From contig NZ_JAERRB010000002.1 in NCBI RefSeq assembly GCF_016735595.1, positions 446,996 to 510,995 on the forward strand: a stretch of 64,000 bases of DNA, in the 5' to 3' direction. Under the pieces are notes generated by a model that had not been told where the DNA came from, did not search any database, and was given only the letters and a program-made list of their open reading frames with translations. The position numbers and the translations under genes are program-made. This stretch comes from Chryseolinea lacunae. Its GTDB lineage: Bacteria > Bacteroidota > Bacteroidia > Cytophagales > Cyclobacteriaceae. Positions 36,617-44,385 of this stretch are shown piece by piece. Numbering within the stretch: position 1 is the first letter of the stretch; the number at the start of each line of letters is the position of its first letter.

Positions 36617-38044
36617 ATGAAATATTTCTTTGTTTTACTTTTCCTGTGCGCATCGGTCTGCATACACGCTCAAGGGAATTTGCATCAACAGTCCACACAA
36701 TATGAAGCGCCGGAAGATCCGCTGGTTAAGGCCAACCTGGAGCGGTGGCGCGATCAGAAATTCGGGATGATCATTCACTGGGGGCTCTATGCCGTGCCGG
36801 GCATCATAGAATCGTGGGCACTGTGTTCCGAAGACTGGATCAGCCGCGACAGCACAATAGCATACGACGATTTCAAGAAATGGTATTGGGGAAAGAACAA
36901 GGAATTTAATCCCGTGAAATTTAACCCCGATCAGTGGGCCGCGGCGGCACAAAGCGCGGGGATGCGCTACCTGGTGTTCACCACCAAACATCACGACGGT
37001 TTCTCGATGTTCGACACACAACAATCTGATTTCAAAATCACCAACGGGCCCTTTGGCACGAATCCCAAAGCGAATGTTGCCAAACATGTTTTTGAATCGT
37101 TTCGCAAAAAGGGTTTTATGATCGGTGCCTATTTCTCAAAACCCGATTGGCACACCGAATATTATTGGTGGCCAAAATATGCCACAGCCGACCGCAATGT
37201 GAACTACGACATCCGTAAAAATCCATGGCGTTGGAACATGTTCAAGCAGTTCACACACAACCAGATTCAGGAGTTGATGAGCGACTATGGCAAGATCGAC
37301 ATCCTGTGGCTCGACGGCGGCTGGGTGCGACCACTCGAAACCGTGACCGACGAAGTGCGGGCATGGGGAGCAGCCATTCCACCCTACAGTCAGGACATCG
37401 ACATGCCGCACATCGCCACCATGGCCCGCGGCAAGCAACCCGGCCTGCTCATTGTTGACCGGACCGTGCACGGCAAATTCGAAAACTATCAGACTCCGGA
37501 ACAAAGCATACCCAAACAAAAGCTGGATCATCCGTGGGAAAGCTGCATCACGCTTGGTGGCGCATGGGGCTATGTGCCTAACGATCATTTCAAAAGCGAT
37601 GTGCAGGTCATTCACATGCTGGTGGAGGTGGTGGCCAAGGGTGGAAGCTTGCTGCTGGGCGTTGGTCCCACAGCCGAAGGAATATTGCTCGACGAACAGG
37701 TGTTGCGTCTTCAGCAGATTGGGCAGTGGCTCAATCAAAATGGAACGGCCATCTATAACACACGCACCACCGATCACTACAACGATGGCAAAACATACTT
37801 CACGGCCAACAAAGACGGTTCGCTCAATGCACTCGTGCTCTTGCCGGAAAACGAGCCTGCGCCGGCAACCGTTACCTGGAAAGGAAACGTGCCGAAGAAA
37901 GGTGCCGTGCTGAAGTTCAACGCCACGGGCAAAGCGGTGAAGTGGAAAGTCAGCGGCGACAACGTGACGGTTACACTGCCCACCGCGTTCATCAAAGAAC
38001 ATAAAACATATCCGGCCTATACGTTCTCTTACCCTGTGAAATAG
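36617..38044 (+). CDS. GH29 alpha-L-fucosidase
   Basis: This is a 475-residue exported glycosidase that releases terminal alpha-L-fucose. The start at 36617 (MKYFFVLLFLCAS) gives a signal peptide cut near HAQ-GN; the open frame from 36548 adds 23 non-signal residues. GH29 marks are clear: KFGMIIHWGLYAVPG, TTKHHDGFSMFD, and the nucleophile D233 in DILWLDGGW. The acid/base residue of GH29 is poorly conserved and was not assigned. The late region shows LLLGVGPTAEG, typical of the family, and a C-terminal beta-sandwich. It is 22 bases before the sialidase-like gene, so the two form an operon after the terminator at 36460-36501. It suggests the locus handles fucosylated glycans. Confidence 0.93.
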   Translation: MKYFFVLLFLCASVCIHAQGNLHQQSTQYEAPEDPLVKANLERWRDQKFGMIIHWGLYAVPGIIESWALCSEDWISRDSTIAYDDFKKWYWGKNKEFNPVKFNPDQWAAAAQSAGMRYLVFTTKHHDGFSMFDTQQSDFKITNGPFGTNPKANVAKHVFESFRKKGFMIGAYFSKPDWHTEYYWWPKYATADRNVNYDIRKNPWRWNMFKQFTHNQIQELMSDYGKIDILWLDGGWVRPLETVTDEVRAWGAAIPPYSQDIDMPHIATMARGKQPGLLIVDRTVHGKFENYQTPEQSIPKQKLDHPWESCITLGGAWGYVPNDHFKSDVQVIHMLVEVVAKGGSLLLGVGPTAEGILLDEQVLRLQQIGQWLNQNGTAIYNTRTTDHYNDGKTYFTANKDGSLNALVLLPENEPAPATVTWKGNVPKKGAVLKFNATGKAVKWKVSGDNVTVTLPTAFIKEHKTYPAYTFSYPVK

Positions 38045-38066
38045 AATTTATCTTTAGACCATCGCA

Positions 38067-39227
38067 ATGCAACAAAAAACCAGTCTTCTTCTCGTCGTCT
38101 TTTTTGTGGGCCTGCTCTGCTGCTTCAGTGCCATCATTCCCGCGCAGAACAACGATGCGCTGGTCAAGGTGGCGTCGGTGCAGGACGCGGAGGCCATCCG
38201 TTATGTGACCTCCATCCGGTTCACAGACCAGGCCGAACAACCTTCAGGCGACCCCGTCACCTTCAACACGCTGAGCAAAGATTTTGTGTTTCCCGAAGGG
38301 CAACCCTTTCCGCAGTGTCATGCGTCGTCCATTGTGCGCGCGGGCGATCAGTTTTTAGTGGCCTGGTTTGGAGGCACACATGAAAAGCATAGCGATGTGG
38401 GCATCTGGCTCTCGAGGGGCACACCGGGTCACTGGTCGGCACCTATAGAAGTGGCGAAGCTTCGTGAAGATGCGCATTGGAATCCGGTGCTTTTCAAAAA
38501 GCCTAACGGCGAAATTATTTTATACTTCAAGGTGGGCAAGACCATCGACGCATGGGAAACATGGTTCAAGGTCTCGAGCGACAACGGCGCTACATGGTCG
38601 GCCGCCAAAGAATTAGTTCGTGGCGACAAAGGTGGACGCGGGCCTGTGCGGAACAAACCTATTCTGCTTTCTAACGGCACGTGGCTGGCGCCGTCATCGA
38701 ACGAGCGCAAAGGCGTGTGGAATGCGTTTGTGGATCGGAGCGAAGATCAAGGTAAAACCTGGAAGGCATCGGCGTTCATTCCCCTGAACCGCGACTCCGT
38801 TCCCGGTGAGGGAGTGATTCAGCCCACACTGTGGGAGTCGGCTCCGGGTGAAGTGCACATGTTGCTGCGCAGCTCGGCCGGCGTGATCTGTCGCAGCGAC
38901 TCGCACGACGCGGGCAAAACGTGGACGGCCATCTACAAGACCACCCTGCCTAACCCCAACAGCGGCATCGACATCACCAGGCTGGACAATGGCACGCTGG
39001 TGTTGGTCTATAACCGCGATGGCAAAAACTGGGGGGCACGTCACCCCATTTCGCTCACAGCCTCCAAAGACAATGGCAAAACGTGGTCGCCGCCGTTCGA
39101 CATCGAAACCGGCCAAGGCGACGACGAATTTTCCTACCCCTCCATCATCAGCTTTGGCGACACGGTGGCGTTGACCTATACCTGGAAAAGGAAATCGATT
39201 TCGTGCTGGGTGGGCACCGTGAAGTGA
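38067..39227 (+). CDS. Exported sialidase-fold (BNR/Asp-box) protein
   Basis: This is a 386-residue secreted protein with a signal peptide (LLLVVFFVGLLCCFSAIIPAQ). Four Asp boxes (S-x-D-x-G-x-T-W) are visible: SSDNGATW, SEDQGKTW, SHDAGKTW and SKDNGKTW, which indicate a six-bladed propeller like sialidases. True GH33 enzymes have an N-terminal F/YRIP with a catalytic Arg; here the matching place reads PQCHASSIV, with no such Arg. It may act on a different uronic or acidic sugar, or be a lyase-like relative. Its subfamily shows GEIILYFKVG and GGRGPVRNKP. It is in an operon with the GH29 fucosidase. The substrate is unknown. Confidence 0.8.
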   Translation: MQQKTSLLLVVFFVGLLCCFSAIIPAQNNDALVKVASVQDAEAIRYVTSIRFTDQAEQPSGDPVTFNTLSKDFVFPEGQPFPQCHASSIVRAGDQFLVAWFGGTHEKHSDVGIWLSRGTPGHWSAPIEVAKLREDAHWNPVLFKKPNGEIILYFKVGKTIDAWETWFKVSSDNGATWSAAKELVRGDKGGRGPVRNKPILLSNGTWLAPSSNERKGVWNAFVDRSEDQGKTWKASAFIPLNRDSVPGEGVIQPTLWESAPGEVHMLLRSSAGVICRSDSHDAGKTWTAIYKTTLPNPNSGIDITRLDNGTLVLVYNRDGKNWGARHPISLTASKDNGKTWSPPFDIETGQGDDEFSYPSIISFGDTVALTYTWKRKSISCWVGTVK

Positions 39228-39270
39228 TGCCATAAACAACACACGGATGAGCGAAATTTTGTTGGAATCA

Positions 39271-39297
39271 GGCTTTCTGTCACCGAAAGCCGGTTTT
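39271..39297 (+). terminator. Candidate terminator before the sigma-factor gene
   Basis: GGCTTTC (39271-39277) and GAAAGCC (39285-39291) are perfect 7-base arms around a 7-base loop, followed by GGTTTT. It lies 44 bases after the sialidase-like stop and about 65 bases before the sigma-factor start, so it may separate the two transcripts. Confidence 0.45.
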
Positions 39298-39359
39298 AGG
39301 TGTGACCTCAGTATTAATTCTTTGCGATTTTTGTAGCTTAGTGGAGCGAAATCGCCCCC

Positions 39360-39977
39360 ATGAACGTAGCCAAGAATTTGTCCGAATCCGCCGACCTTAG
39401 CCCCCAAAAGGGCGAAGTGGTCTCGTTGCAGGAACACACCCTGTGGCGCGATTTCAAGTCGGGCGACCTCTCGGCCTATGCCGTGCTCTATCGCAAATAT
39501 TTCTTCGCGCTCTATACCTACGGCAAAAAGATCAGCACCGACCACGAACTGGTGAAAGACTGTGTGCAGGACCTCTTCGTGAAAATCTGGAACAACCGCG
39601 AAAATCTGTCGGACACCACGTCCATAAAATATTACCTCTTCACTTCCCTCAAACGCAAGCTGCTCGACAACCTGCGCTCGGCCCATCACAAAAACAAAGC
39701 CGACGACGACATTGCCGACCTGGTGATTTCTGACGATGAATTTTTGGCCGACGATCTTTCGGAAGACCAACGCGAAAAAGTGGTGCGCGCCATCAGCACA
39801 TTGTCCAAACATCAGCAGCAGCTCATCCACATGAAATTCCACGAAGAGCGCACCAACCAGGAAATCTCCGACGCGCTCGGCATCACCATTCAATCGGTCT
39901 ACAATGCCGTGTTCAAAACTTTGCGTACCATTCGCAAGCAAATGCTGATGGTGTTGGCGTTGTTGTTGAGCCTGTGA
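39360..39977 (+). CDS. ECF-family RNA polymerase sigma factor
   Basis: This is a 205-residue sigma-70 family factor. Region 2 spans about 35-105 (ALYTYGKKISTDHELVKDCVQDLFVKIWNN) and region 4 about 140-200 (LSKHQQQLIHMKF, then NQEISDALGITIQSVYN). This is the FecI-like group usual in Bacteroidota glycan loci. No anti-sigma gene is adjacent; the FecR gene without a sigma partner lies about 14 kb upstream at the other end of the locus, so the two may work as a pair. The gene is convergent with the CBM9-like gene. A hairpin at 39271-39297 separates it from the sialidase-like gene. Confidence 0.93.
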   Translation: MNVAKNLSESADLSPQKGEVVSLQEHTLWRDFKSGDLSAYAVLYRKYFFALYTYGKKISTDHELVKDCVQDLFVKIWNNRENLSDTTSIKYYLFTSLKRKLLDNLRSAHHKNKADDDIADLVISDDEFLADDLSEDQREKVVRAISTLSKHQQQLIHMKFHEERTNQEISDALGITIQSVYNAVFKTLRTIRKQMLMVLALLLSL

Positions 39978-40102
39978 TGTCTTATCTATCCTCGCTAATC
40001 AGCTATAGGATATTGATCTTGTGAAGCTCCTTATTCCACGCTTTTGGAATATTTGGCCGTTTTCGGGTGTTTCTAGTCCTATTTTTATCTGTAAACCAGT
40101 GC

Positions 40103-40137
40103 TTTACAATTTAGGAATCCAATTCCACAATTGTAAA
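40103..40137. repeat. Nested palindrome between convergent genes
   Basis: TTTACAATT (40103-40111) and AATTGTAAA (40129-40137) are perfect 9-base arms; inside them GGAAT (40114-40118) and ATTCC (40122-40126) form a second perfect stem with a 3-base loop, the two stems separated by a 2-base mismatch on each side. It lies in the 288-base gap (39978-40265) between the sigma-factor gene and the CBM9-like gene, where nothing else is seen. It could be a bidirectional terminator or a protein-binding site. Confidence 0.5.
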
Positions 40138-40265
40138 GAAAATCAGATTCAACCAGAAAGTAGCTCCCGAATTATATTGCCACCTGCATATTCCCTTCGA
40201 TCGTACTTCTGGCTGGAATCATCAGTTCCGGAAAAAGATGAAGGGTTCTCAAGAAGGAAGTATCA

Positions 40266-41162
40266 TCACGGCGTTTTCACAAACTCCACAAAAGTGAAAC
40301 ACTCGGGCACGTGCGAGTCCCACACGCCATGTGGGCTCCAGGCCCAGCCTCCGGAATCTTTGGATGGAGGCGCGTCTTTATAGGTATTGAACCTCGAGAA
40401 ATCCATTCGCCACACGTCGCCGGGTTTTGGTGGCAGCGCGCGACCGTCGATCTTGGCCAGGCTTGAGAGGCCCGACCAGGGTAAGGCCAACTCCACCGTC
40501 CATCCCTTGTCGTGGTCTGTGTTGTTGTTTAATGTGCCATCCACGTGCACAGCTTTTTTCAGACCGGGATAGTCCCAGTTCCAGAAGCCGATTCTTTTGC
40601 CACGCGGATGCGAACGATAGCCGACGCCGTTAAACTTTCGCGCCAACGGGTGGGTTGGATCAAACTCTTTCAGGGTGTTGTAGCCGTACTGCTTGAAGGC
40701 ATTCTCCCAGAAAAACAATACCTCATAAATCGTAGCATGTGCATTGATTTCAAGCTCGTAGTAGCCGTCGCGTCCTGCAATGAACAGTTCCACGTCGTTG
40801 TCCTGATAGATGGGCGCATCGCGTTCCGTGAGTGTGGCCGTGACCTGTGGCTCTTCGATCCAATAGGCCACATAGAGATATTCGTCGTCCCACACCACGG
40901 CGGCCCGGGTGTCGCGGTGTGTGGCCGTGCCGTTGATGAGATCGCGGAAGGGCGTGGAGCGACGGGCTGTCTGCCACACGGCATCATCGAGCTTGCCATC
41001 GATGGCGGGAGCCTGGGTGATGCGCGCGGCCTGATAGTGCGGAATGGCATCGATGGGACAACGCTGTTGTGGGTCCGATTGAAATCCGCGGGTGTCGGGA
41101 ATTGTTTCGCTGGTCAGCATCGGTATGCAACCGATGAGCAGGAGCCATCTTTTGAAAGTCAT
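40266..41162 (-). CDS. CBM9-like carbohydrate-binding lipoprotein
   Basis: This is a protein of about 298 residues. The start at 41162 (MTFKRWLLLIGC) gives a short signal with the lipobox LIGC; the frame extends 34 residues further upstream without signal character and into the end of the AAA gene. The body matches the carbohydrate-binding family-9-like group: APAIDGKLDDAVWQTA, VVWDDEYLYVAYWIEEP, DNDVELFIAG, YYELEINA, and a late WTVELALPWSGL. Such lipoproteins bind or help process exported glycans. It lies 64 bases downstream of the eCIS ATPase gene on the same strand, so it may be read from the eCIS operon, yet by content it fits the neighbouring glycan locus. Confidence 0.85.
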   Translation of the reverse strand: MTFKRWLLLIGCIPMLTSETIPDTRGFQSDPQQRCPIDAIPHYQAARITQAPAIDGKLDDAVWQTARRSTPFRDLINGTATHRDTRAAVVWDDEYLYVAYWIEEPQVTATLTERDAPIYQDNDVELFIAGRDGYYELEINAHATIYEVLFFWENAFKQYGYNTLKEFDPTHPLARKFNGVGYRSHPRGKRIGFWNWDYPGLKKAVHVDGTLNNNTDHDKGWTVELALPWSGLSSLAKIDGRALPPKPGDVWRMDFSRFNTYKDAPPSKDSGGWAWSPHGVWDSHVPECFTFVEFVKTP

Positions 41163-41226
41163 GTGCAAATTGAAAAACGAAAGATACAGCCGTTGGCCAT
41201 AAATTGAATCACGCTCATCAAAAACA

Positions 41227-42564
41227 CTAGAGGCTGAACACCCGTTCTTCCTTCTCATACTCACGGCGTATGCCTTCCATCAAATCGTTTCTGGATATGA
41301 TGTTGCTCTGGCGGCGAAGGGCCTGAAGCGATGCATAGTGAATCACGTTGACGATGGCCGATCCGCTCACTTCATATTTGCCGGCGAGGTAGTGGAGGTC
41401 CACGTCATGGGCTGGTGTGGCCAACGGTGGGAACGTGTTTTCCCACAGCGCAAATCGCTCCGCTGTGCTGGGCATAGGAAAATGGACGATGGTGTTGAAG
41501 CGGCGCAGAAAAGCCTGGTCGATGTTGCTTTTGTAGTTCGAAGCGAGAATGATGAGACCCGAAAATTCTTCCACGCGTTGCAAGAGATACGACACTTCCT
41601 GGTTGGCGTATTTGTCGTGGGCGTTTTGAACGTTCGAGCGTTTGCCAAACAGGGCGTCGGCTTCGTCAAAAAAAAGTATCCATTCCTTGTGTTCGGCTTT
41701 GCTGAATATTTTTTCCAGGTTCTTCTCCGTTTCACCGATGTATTTCGACACCACCAGCGAGAGGTCGATGCGGTAGACGTCGCGCTGAAATTGTTTTCCC
41801 AGCAGTGTGGCCGTTAATGTTTTGCCGGTTCCGGGTGGACCATGAAAGAGGGCGCGGTAGCCGGGTTTCACTTTTGTTTCCATGCCCCAGGTTTGCATGA
41901 AGGTGTTGTTGTGGTCGAGCCAGGTGCGGATGTCCTGCACCTGCTGTTCCGTTTTCGGGTTCAGGATGAGATCGCCCCATTCCATTTTCGTTGTGATGTT
42001 TTTTGCGGGGAAGTCGGGACCGAACGACGGTTTTGTTATGGAACCCAGCGTGAACAGATCAACCAATTCCTGTTTCAGAATGATGCGGCCGCTCAGGCGT
42101 GGCTCGCCTTCGCGCAACGATTCAAGCACAAGAATGTCTTCGCGAGCAAAGAAGTGTTCGGGCGAAAAATAGTGCGACACTTCAAAACGCTTCTCAATGT
42201 CGTTGCCGCCCAGAATAAACAGCGCCGTTTCGCCGGTGGGCAGCATGCCGCGATGGTTGCTGACCTTCACACCACCCATCTCGGCAAAGTCGCCTCCGTT
42301 GGGTAGATAGGGTTGAATGATGGCATCGAGAAAATTGGGTTGAATGTGTGGCACAAGCCCCAACAGAAAAATAATGTAGGCTTCAATGGTGAGCTGATGG
42401 TGAGCAATGAATTCGCTCAGTGGTCCACCGTCGCCTTCCAGTGCGAGGTCGGGATAGATCACCCCGGTGGGATCTTGTTTGTTGAAATGGTGCTGCAATC
42501 GTCGCTGTGTCACTTCACGCAAAAAGTCGAGCGAGCGAATAATGTTGTCGAAGGGTTTCTCCAT
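41227..42564 (-). CDS. eCIS AAA+ ATPase (Afp15-like)
   Basis: This is a 445-residue AAA+ ATPase found in nearly all eCIS loci and thought to help assembly or cargo loading. The N-terminal half (1-220) is family-specific. Walker A is GPPGTGKT at 242-249 and Walker B is ILFFDEAD at 296-303. Sensor 1 is in LIILASNYKSNID, and the arginine-finger region is FLRRFN. It is the last clear eCIS gene of the operon, 10 bases after the DUF4157-OmpA gene. The match to the Afp15 role is from gene order and fold. Confidence 0.92.
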   Translation of the reverse strand: MEKPFDNIIRSLDFLREVTQRRLQHHFNKQDPTGVIYPDLALEGDGGPLSEFIAHHQLTIEAYIIFLLGLVPHIQPNFLDAIIQPYLPNGGDFAEMGGVKVSNHRGMLPTGETALFILGGNDIEKRFEVSHYFSPEHFFAREDILVLESLREGEPRLSGRIILKQELVDLFTLGSITKPSFGPDFPAKNITTKMEWGDLILNPKTEQQVQDIRTWLDHNNTFMQTWGMETKVKPGYRALFHGPPGTGKTLTATLLGKQFQRDVYRIDLSLVVSKYIGETEKNLEKIFSKAEHKEWILFFDEADALFGKRSNVQNAHDKYANQEVSYLLQRVEEFSGLIILASNYKSNIDQAFLRRFNTIVHFPMPSTAERFALWENTFPPLATPAHDVDLHYLAGKYEVSGSAIVNVIHYASLQALRRQSNIISRNDLMEGIRREYEKEERVFSL

Positions 42565-42574
42565 GCTTGTGTCG

Positions 42575-44341
42575 TCAGTTTCGGGTGTATCGGATCACCA
42601 CCTTCCGGTCTTTCGGGTCGACCTGGGCTTTGCTTTCGGTGTCGCTGCAGTTGAAGGAGCCCGCTTCAATTTCTGTGCAGGTCTTGCCCGGCACGGTGGG
42701 CTGAAACGACGTGAACAAGGTCGCGGCCACGCCACGCTTCAACATCTCCGACTTCACCAGGTCAACACGTCGCTTCACCAGTCTGGTGTTGTAGTCCGGA
42801 TCGTTGGCGGGTTTGTCTTTTGAAGCATAGCCTTCCAGTTGTATTTTCTTGATGTCGCCGCGAGCGTCTATAATGGCGACCGCTTCTTCAAATCCCAGCT
42901 TTCCATCGGCGGTCACGCTCACCCCGAAACTGGCGGCGGGGTTAAACCAGGGTTGTGGCGTGTCGATGTTGAAGAACACATCGTTGCGGAATTCTGTGGG
43001 AAGCTTCTCGTCTTTTTTTTCGGTCACCGTTTGTTCGAGGGTGAAGCTTGTGCCGTTCAGGATGTTGTATTCGTCGCGCCACTTCTGGCATTCGAACAGG
43101 ATGGTGGCGGGATCCTGCATCATGTCGTGGGCTTTCTTGGTGGTCAGAAAATCCTTGCAGTTCTTCGATCCGCTGTTGGTCACCACACCATCCAGTTCGG
43201 CGCCGCAGCAGGGGTCGCGGTGTGTGCCACGTTCTTCCAGGCCGTGTTCGGCGCGAATTTTATTTTCGATGGTCACGGCGGGCGTGTGTTCACCTCTGCC
43301 CGTGGTGGCGTTGCCGTTAAAATCGTCGAGCGCTTTCCCTTTGTTGATGGCCGACGCATGGCCGCAAAGCTCGTGGGCCAGCACAAGCCAGGGCGGTGTG
43401 TCCATCACGTTGCCGGCCTTCGACACCACGGGAAATGTTTTTCCGTTGGGCGACGCCACACTGATGGACGCGCCGGTGCCGGTGGTCCGCGCAAGCTTTC
43501 GGTTGTCTTCGGCCGTAAACGGATCTACTGTGTCGCTGATGGTGATCTTGAACGTGTTTGCCGAGTTCACCATGTCGCATGCACACGCGCATCCGTCTGG
43601 TGTTTTGCTCTTGCTGATTTTCGACACCGTGTTTGCCTTGGCATCTTTGGTGGTTCCGGTGCAAAACGTTTGGTCCAGTTCGATGTTTCCCTTGTTGATG
43701 GAGGGCGACGCGTCGGCGCAAATTTCTTTCATGTAGCTCACCACCGTCTGGCCGTTGGTTTGATCGAGCCCGGTGCCTTTTGGATTGGGAATTTTGTCGT
43801 CGGGTTTAATGACTTCTATTTTTCGCTGCACCGTGTTGGTGCCTTTCGACTGTTGCACCACGTGTGTGAGTTCGTGCGCCAGCAGGTGCCGTCCTGCGTT
43901 GGTCGACGGGTTGTAGCGGCCTTCGCGAAACGCAACGTGATGGCCATGGGTATAGGCCTGTGCCTGTATCTCGGCCGACGATTGATGGGCCGTGGCATCG
44001 TTGTGGATGCGCACATGGCTGAAGTTGTGGTGAAACCGGTCTTGCATGAACCCGAGCGTTGTTGCGTCCATCGGTTGTCCCGCCGACTGCAATGTTTTTT
44101 GCACGCCCGCCGGCGCCGTAGATTGGGAGGCTCCGTGATTGCCGGAAGCCGGCTTCAGGTTCACCGTTCCGTTCGCCACAGGCCCCTGCATGACCTGGTC
44201 GGCCATGGCGTCGGCCTGGCGCTCGCCGCTGTCGGCTGAAAATTCCGACGACATGAGCTGACCAAAAAATGGTTTTCCCCCGGACTGAAAGGCCGGCGAT
44301 GACGCGGAAGGTCTATGTGATTTACAGCGATGTCGTGCCAT
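42575..44341 (-). CDS. DUF4157 protein with second zincin-like motif and OmpA-like tail
   Basis: This is a 588-residue protein of the eCIS locus, probably cargo or an accessory. Residues 1-80 are low-complexity. The eCIS-core DUF4157 domain (about 82-165) has RIHNDATAH, YTHGHHVAF and a HExxH motif at 156-160 (HELTH). A Cys-rich middle contains CACACD near 251-256. A second candidate metal site is HELCGH at 323-328 (HExxxH rather than HExxH), followed by IENKIRAEHGLEER at about 358-371, which recalls M91/NleD-type effector proteases (inference). The C-terminus (about 455-588) resembles OmpA-like peptidoglycan-binding domains (LEGYASKDK, YNTRLVKRRVDLVK). The order fits a delivered enzyme. Confidence 0.8.
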   Translation of the reverse strand: MARHRCKSHRPSASSPAFQSGGKPFFGQLMSSEFSADSGERQADAMADQVMQGPVANGTVNLKPASGNHGASQSTAPAGVQKTLQSAGQPMDATTLGFMQDRFHHNFSHVRIHNDATAHQSSAEIQAQAYTHGHHVAFREGRYNPSTNAGRHLLAHELTHVVQQSKGTNTVQRKIEVIKPDDKIPNPKGTGLDQTNGQTVVSYMKEICADASPSINKGNIELDQTFCTGTTKDAKANTVSKISKSKTPDGCACACDMVNSANTFKITISDTVDPFTAEDNRKLARTTGTGASISVASPNGKTFPVVSKAGNVMDTPPWLVLAHELCGHASAINKGKALDDFNGNATTGRGEHTPAVTIENKIRAEHGLEERGTHRDPCCGAELDGVVTNSGSKNCKDFLTTKKAHDMMQDPATILFECQKWRDEYNILNGTSFTLEQTVTEKKDEKLPTEFRNDVFFNIDTPQPWFNPAASFGVSVTADGKLGFEEAVAIIDARGDIKKIQLEGYASKDKPANDPDYNTRLVKRRVDLVKSEMLKRGVAATLFTSFQPTVPGKTCTEIEAGSFNCSDTESKAQVDPKDRKVVIRYTRN

Positions 44342-44385
44342 AGCAGGAGGTTGTTGTGCCGTTTGCCGACGGGTTTGTCTGGGTG

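Noticed and set aside
38694-39941. A 415-residue minus-strand frame across the sialidase-like and sigma-factor genes
   Set aside because: It spans two real genes and the gap between them and shows no domain; its composition is that of an antisense shadow.
40021-40383. A 120-residue plus-strand frame in and beyond the sigma/CBM9 gap
   Set aside because: It overlaps the end of the CBM9-like gene, has no signal or domain and contains the palindrome; composition is non-coding.
42839-44239. A 466-residue plus-strand frame opposite the DUF4157-OmpA gene
   Set aside because: The opposite frame carries clear DUF4157 and OmpA-like motifs; the plus-strand protein is an antisense shadow rich in His, Val and Arg.
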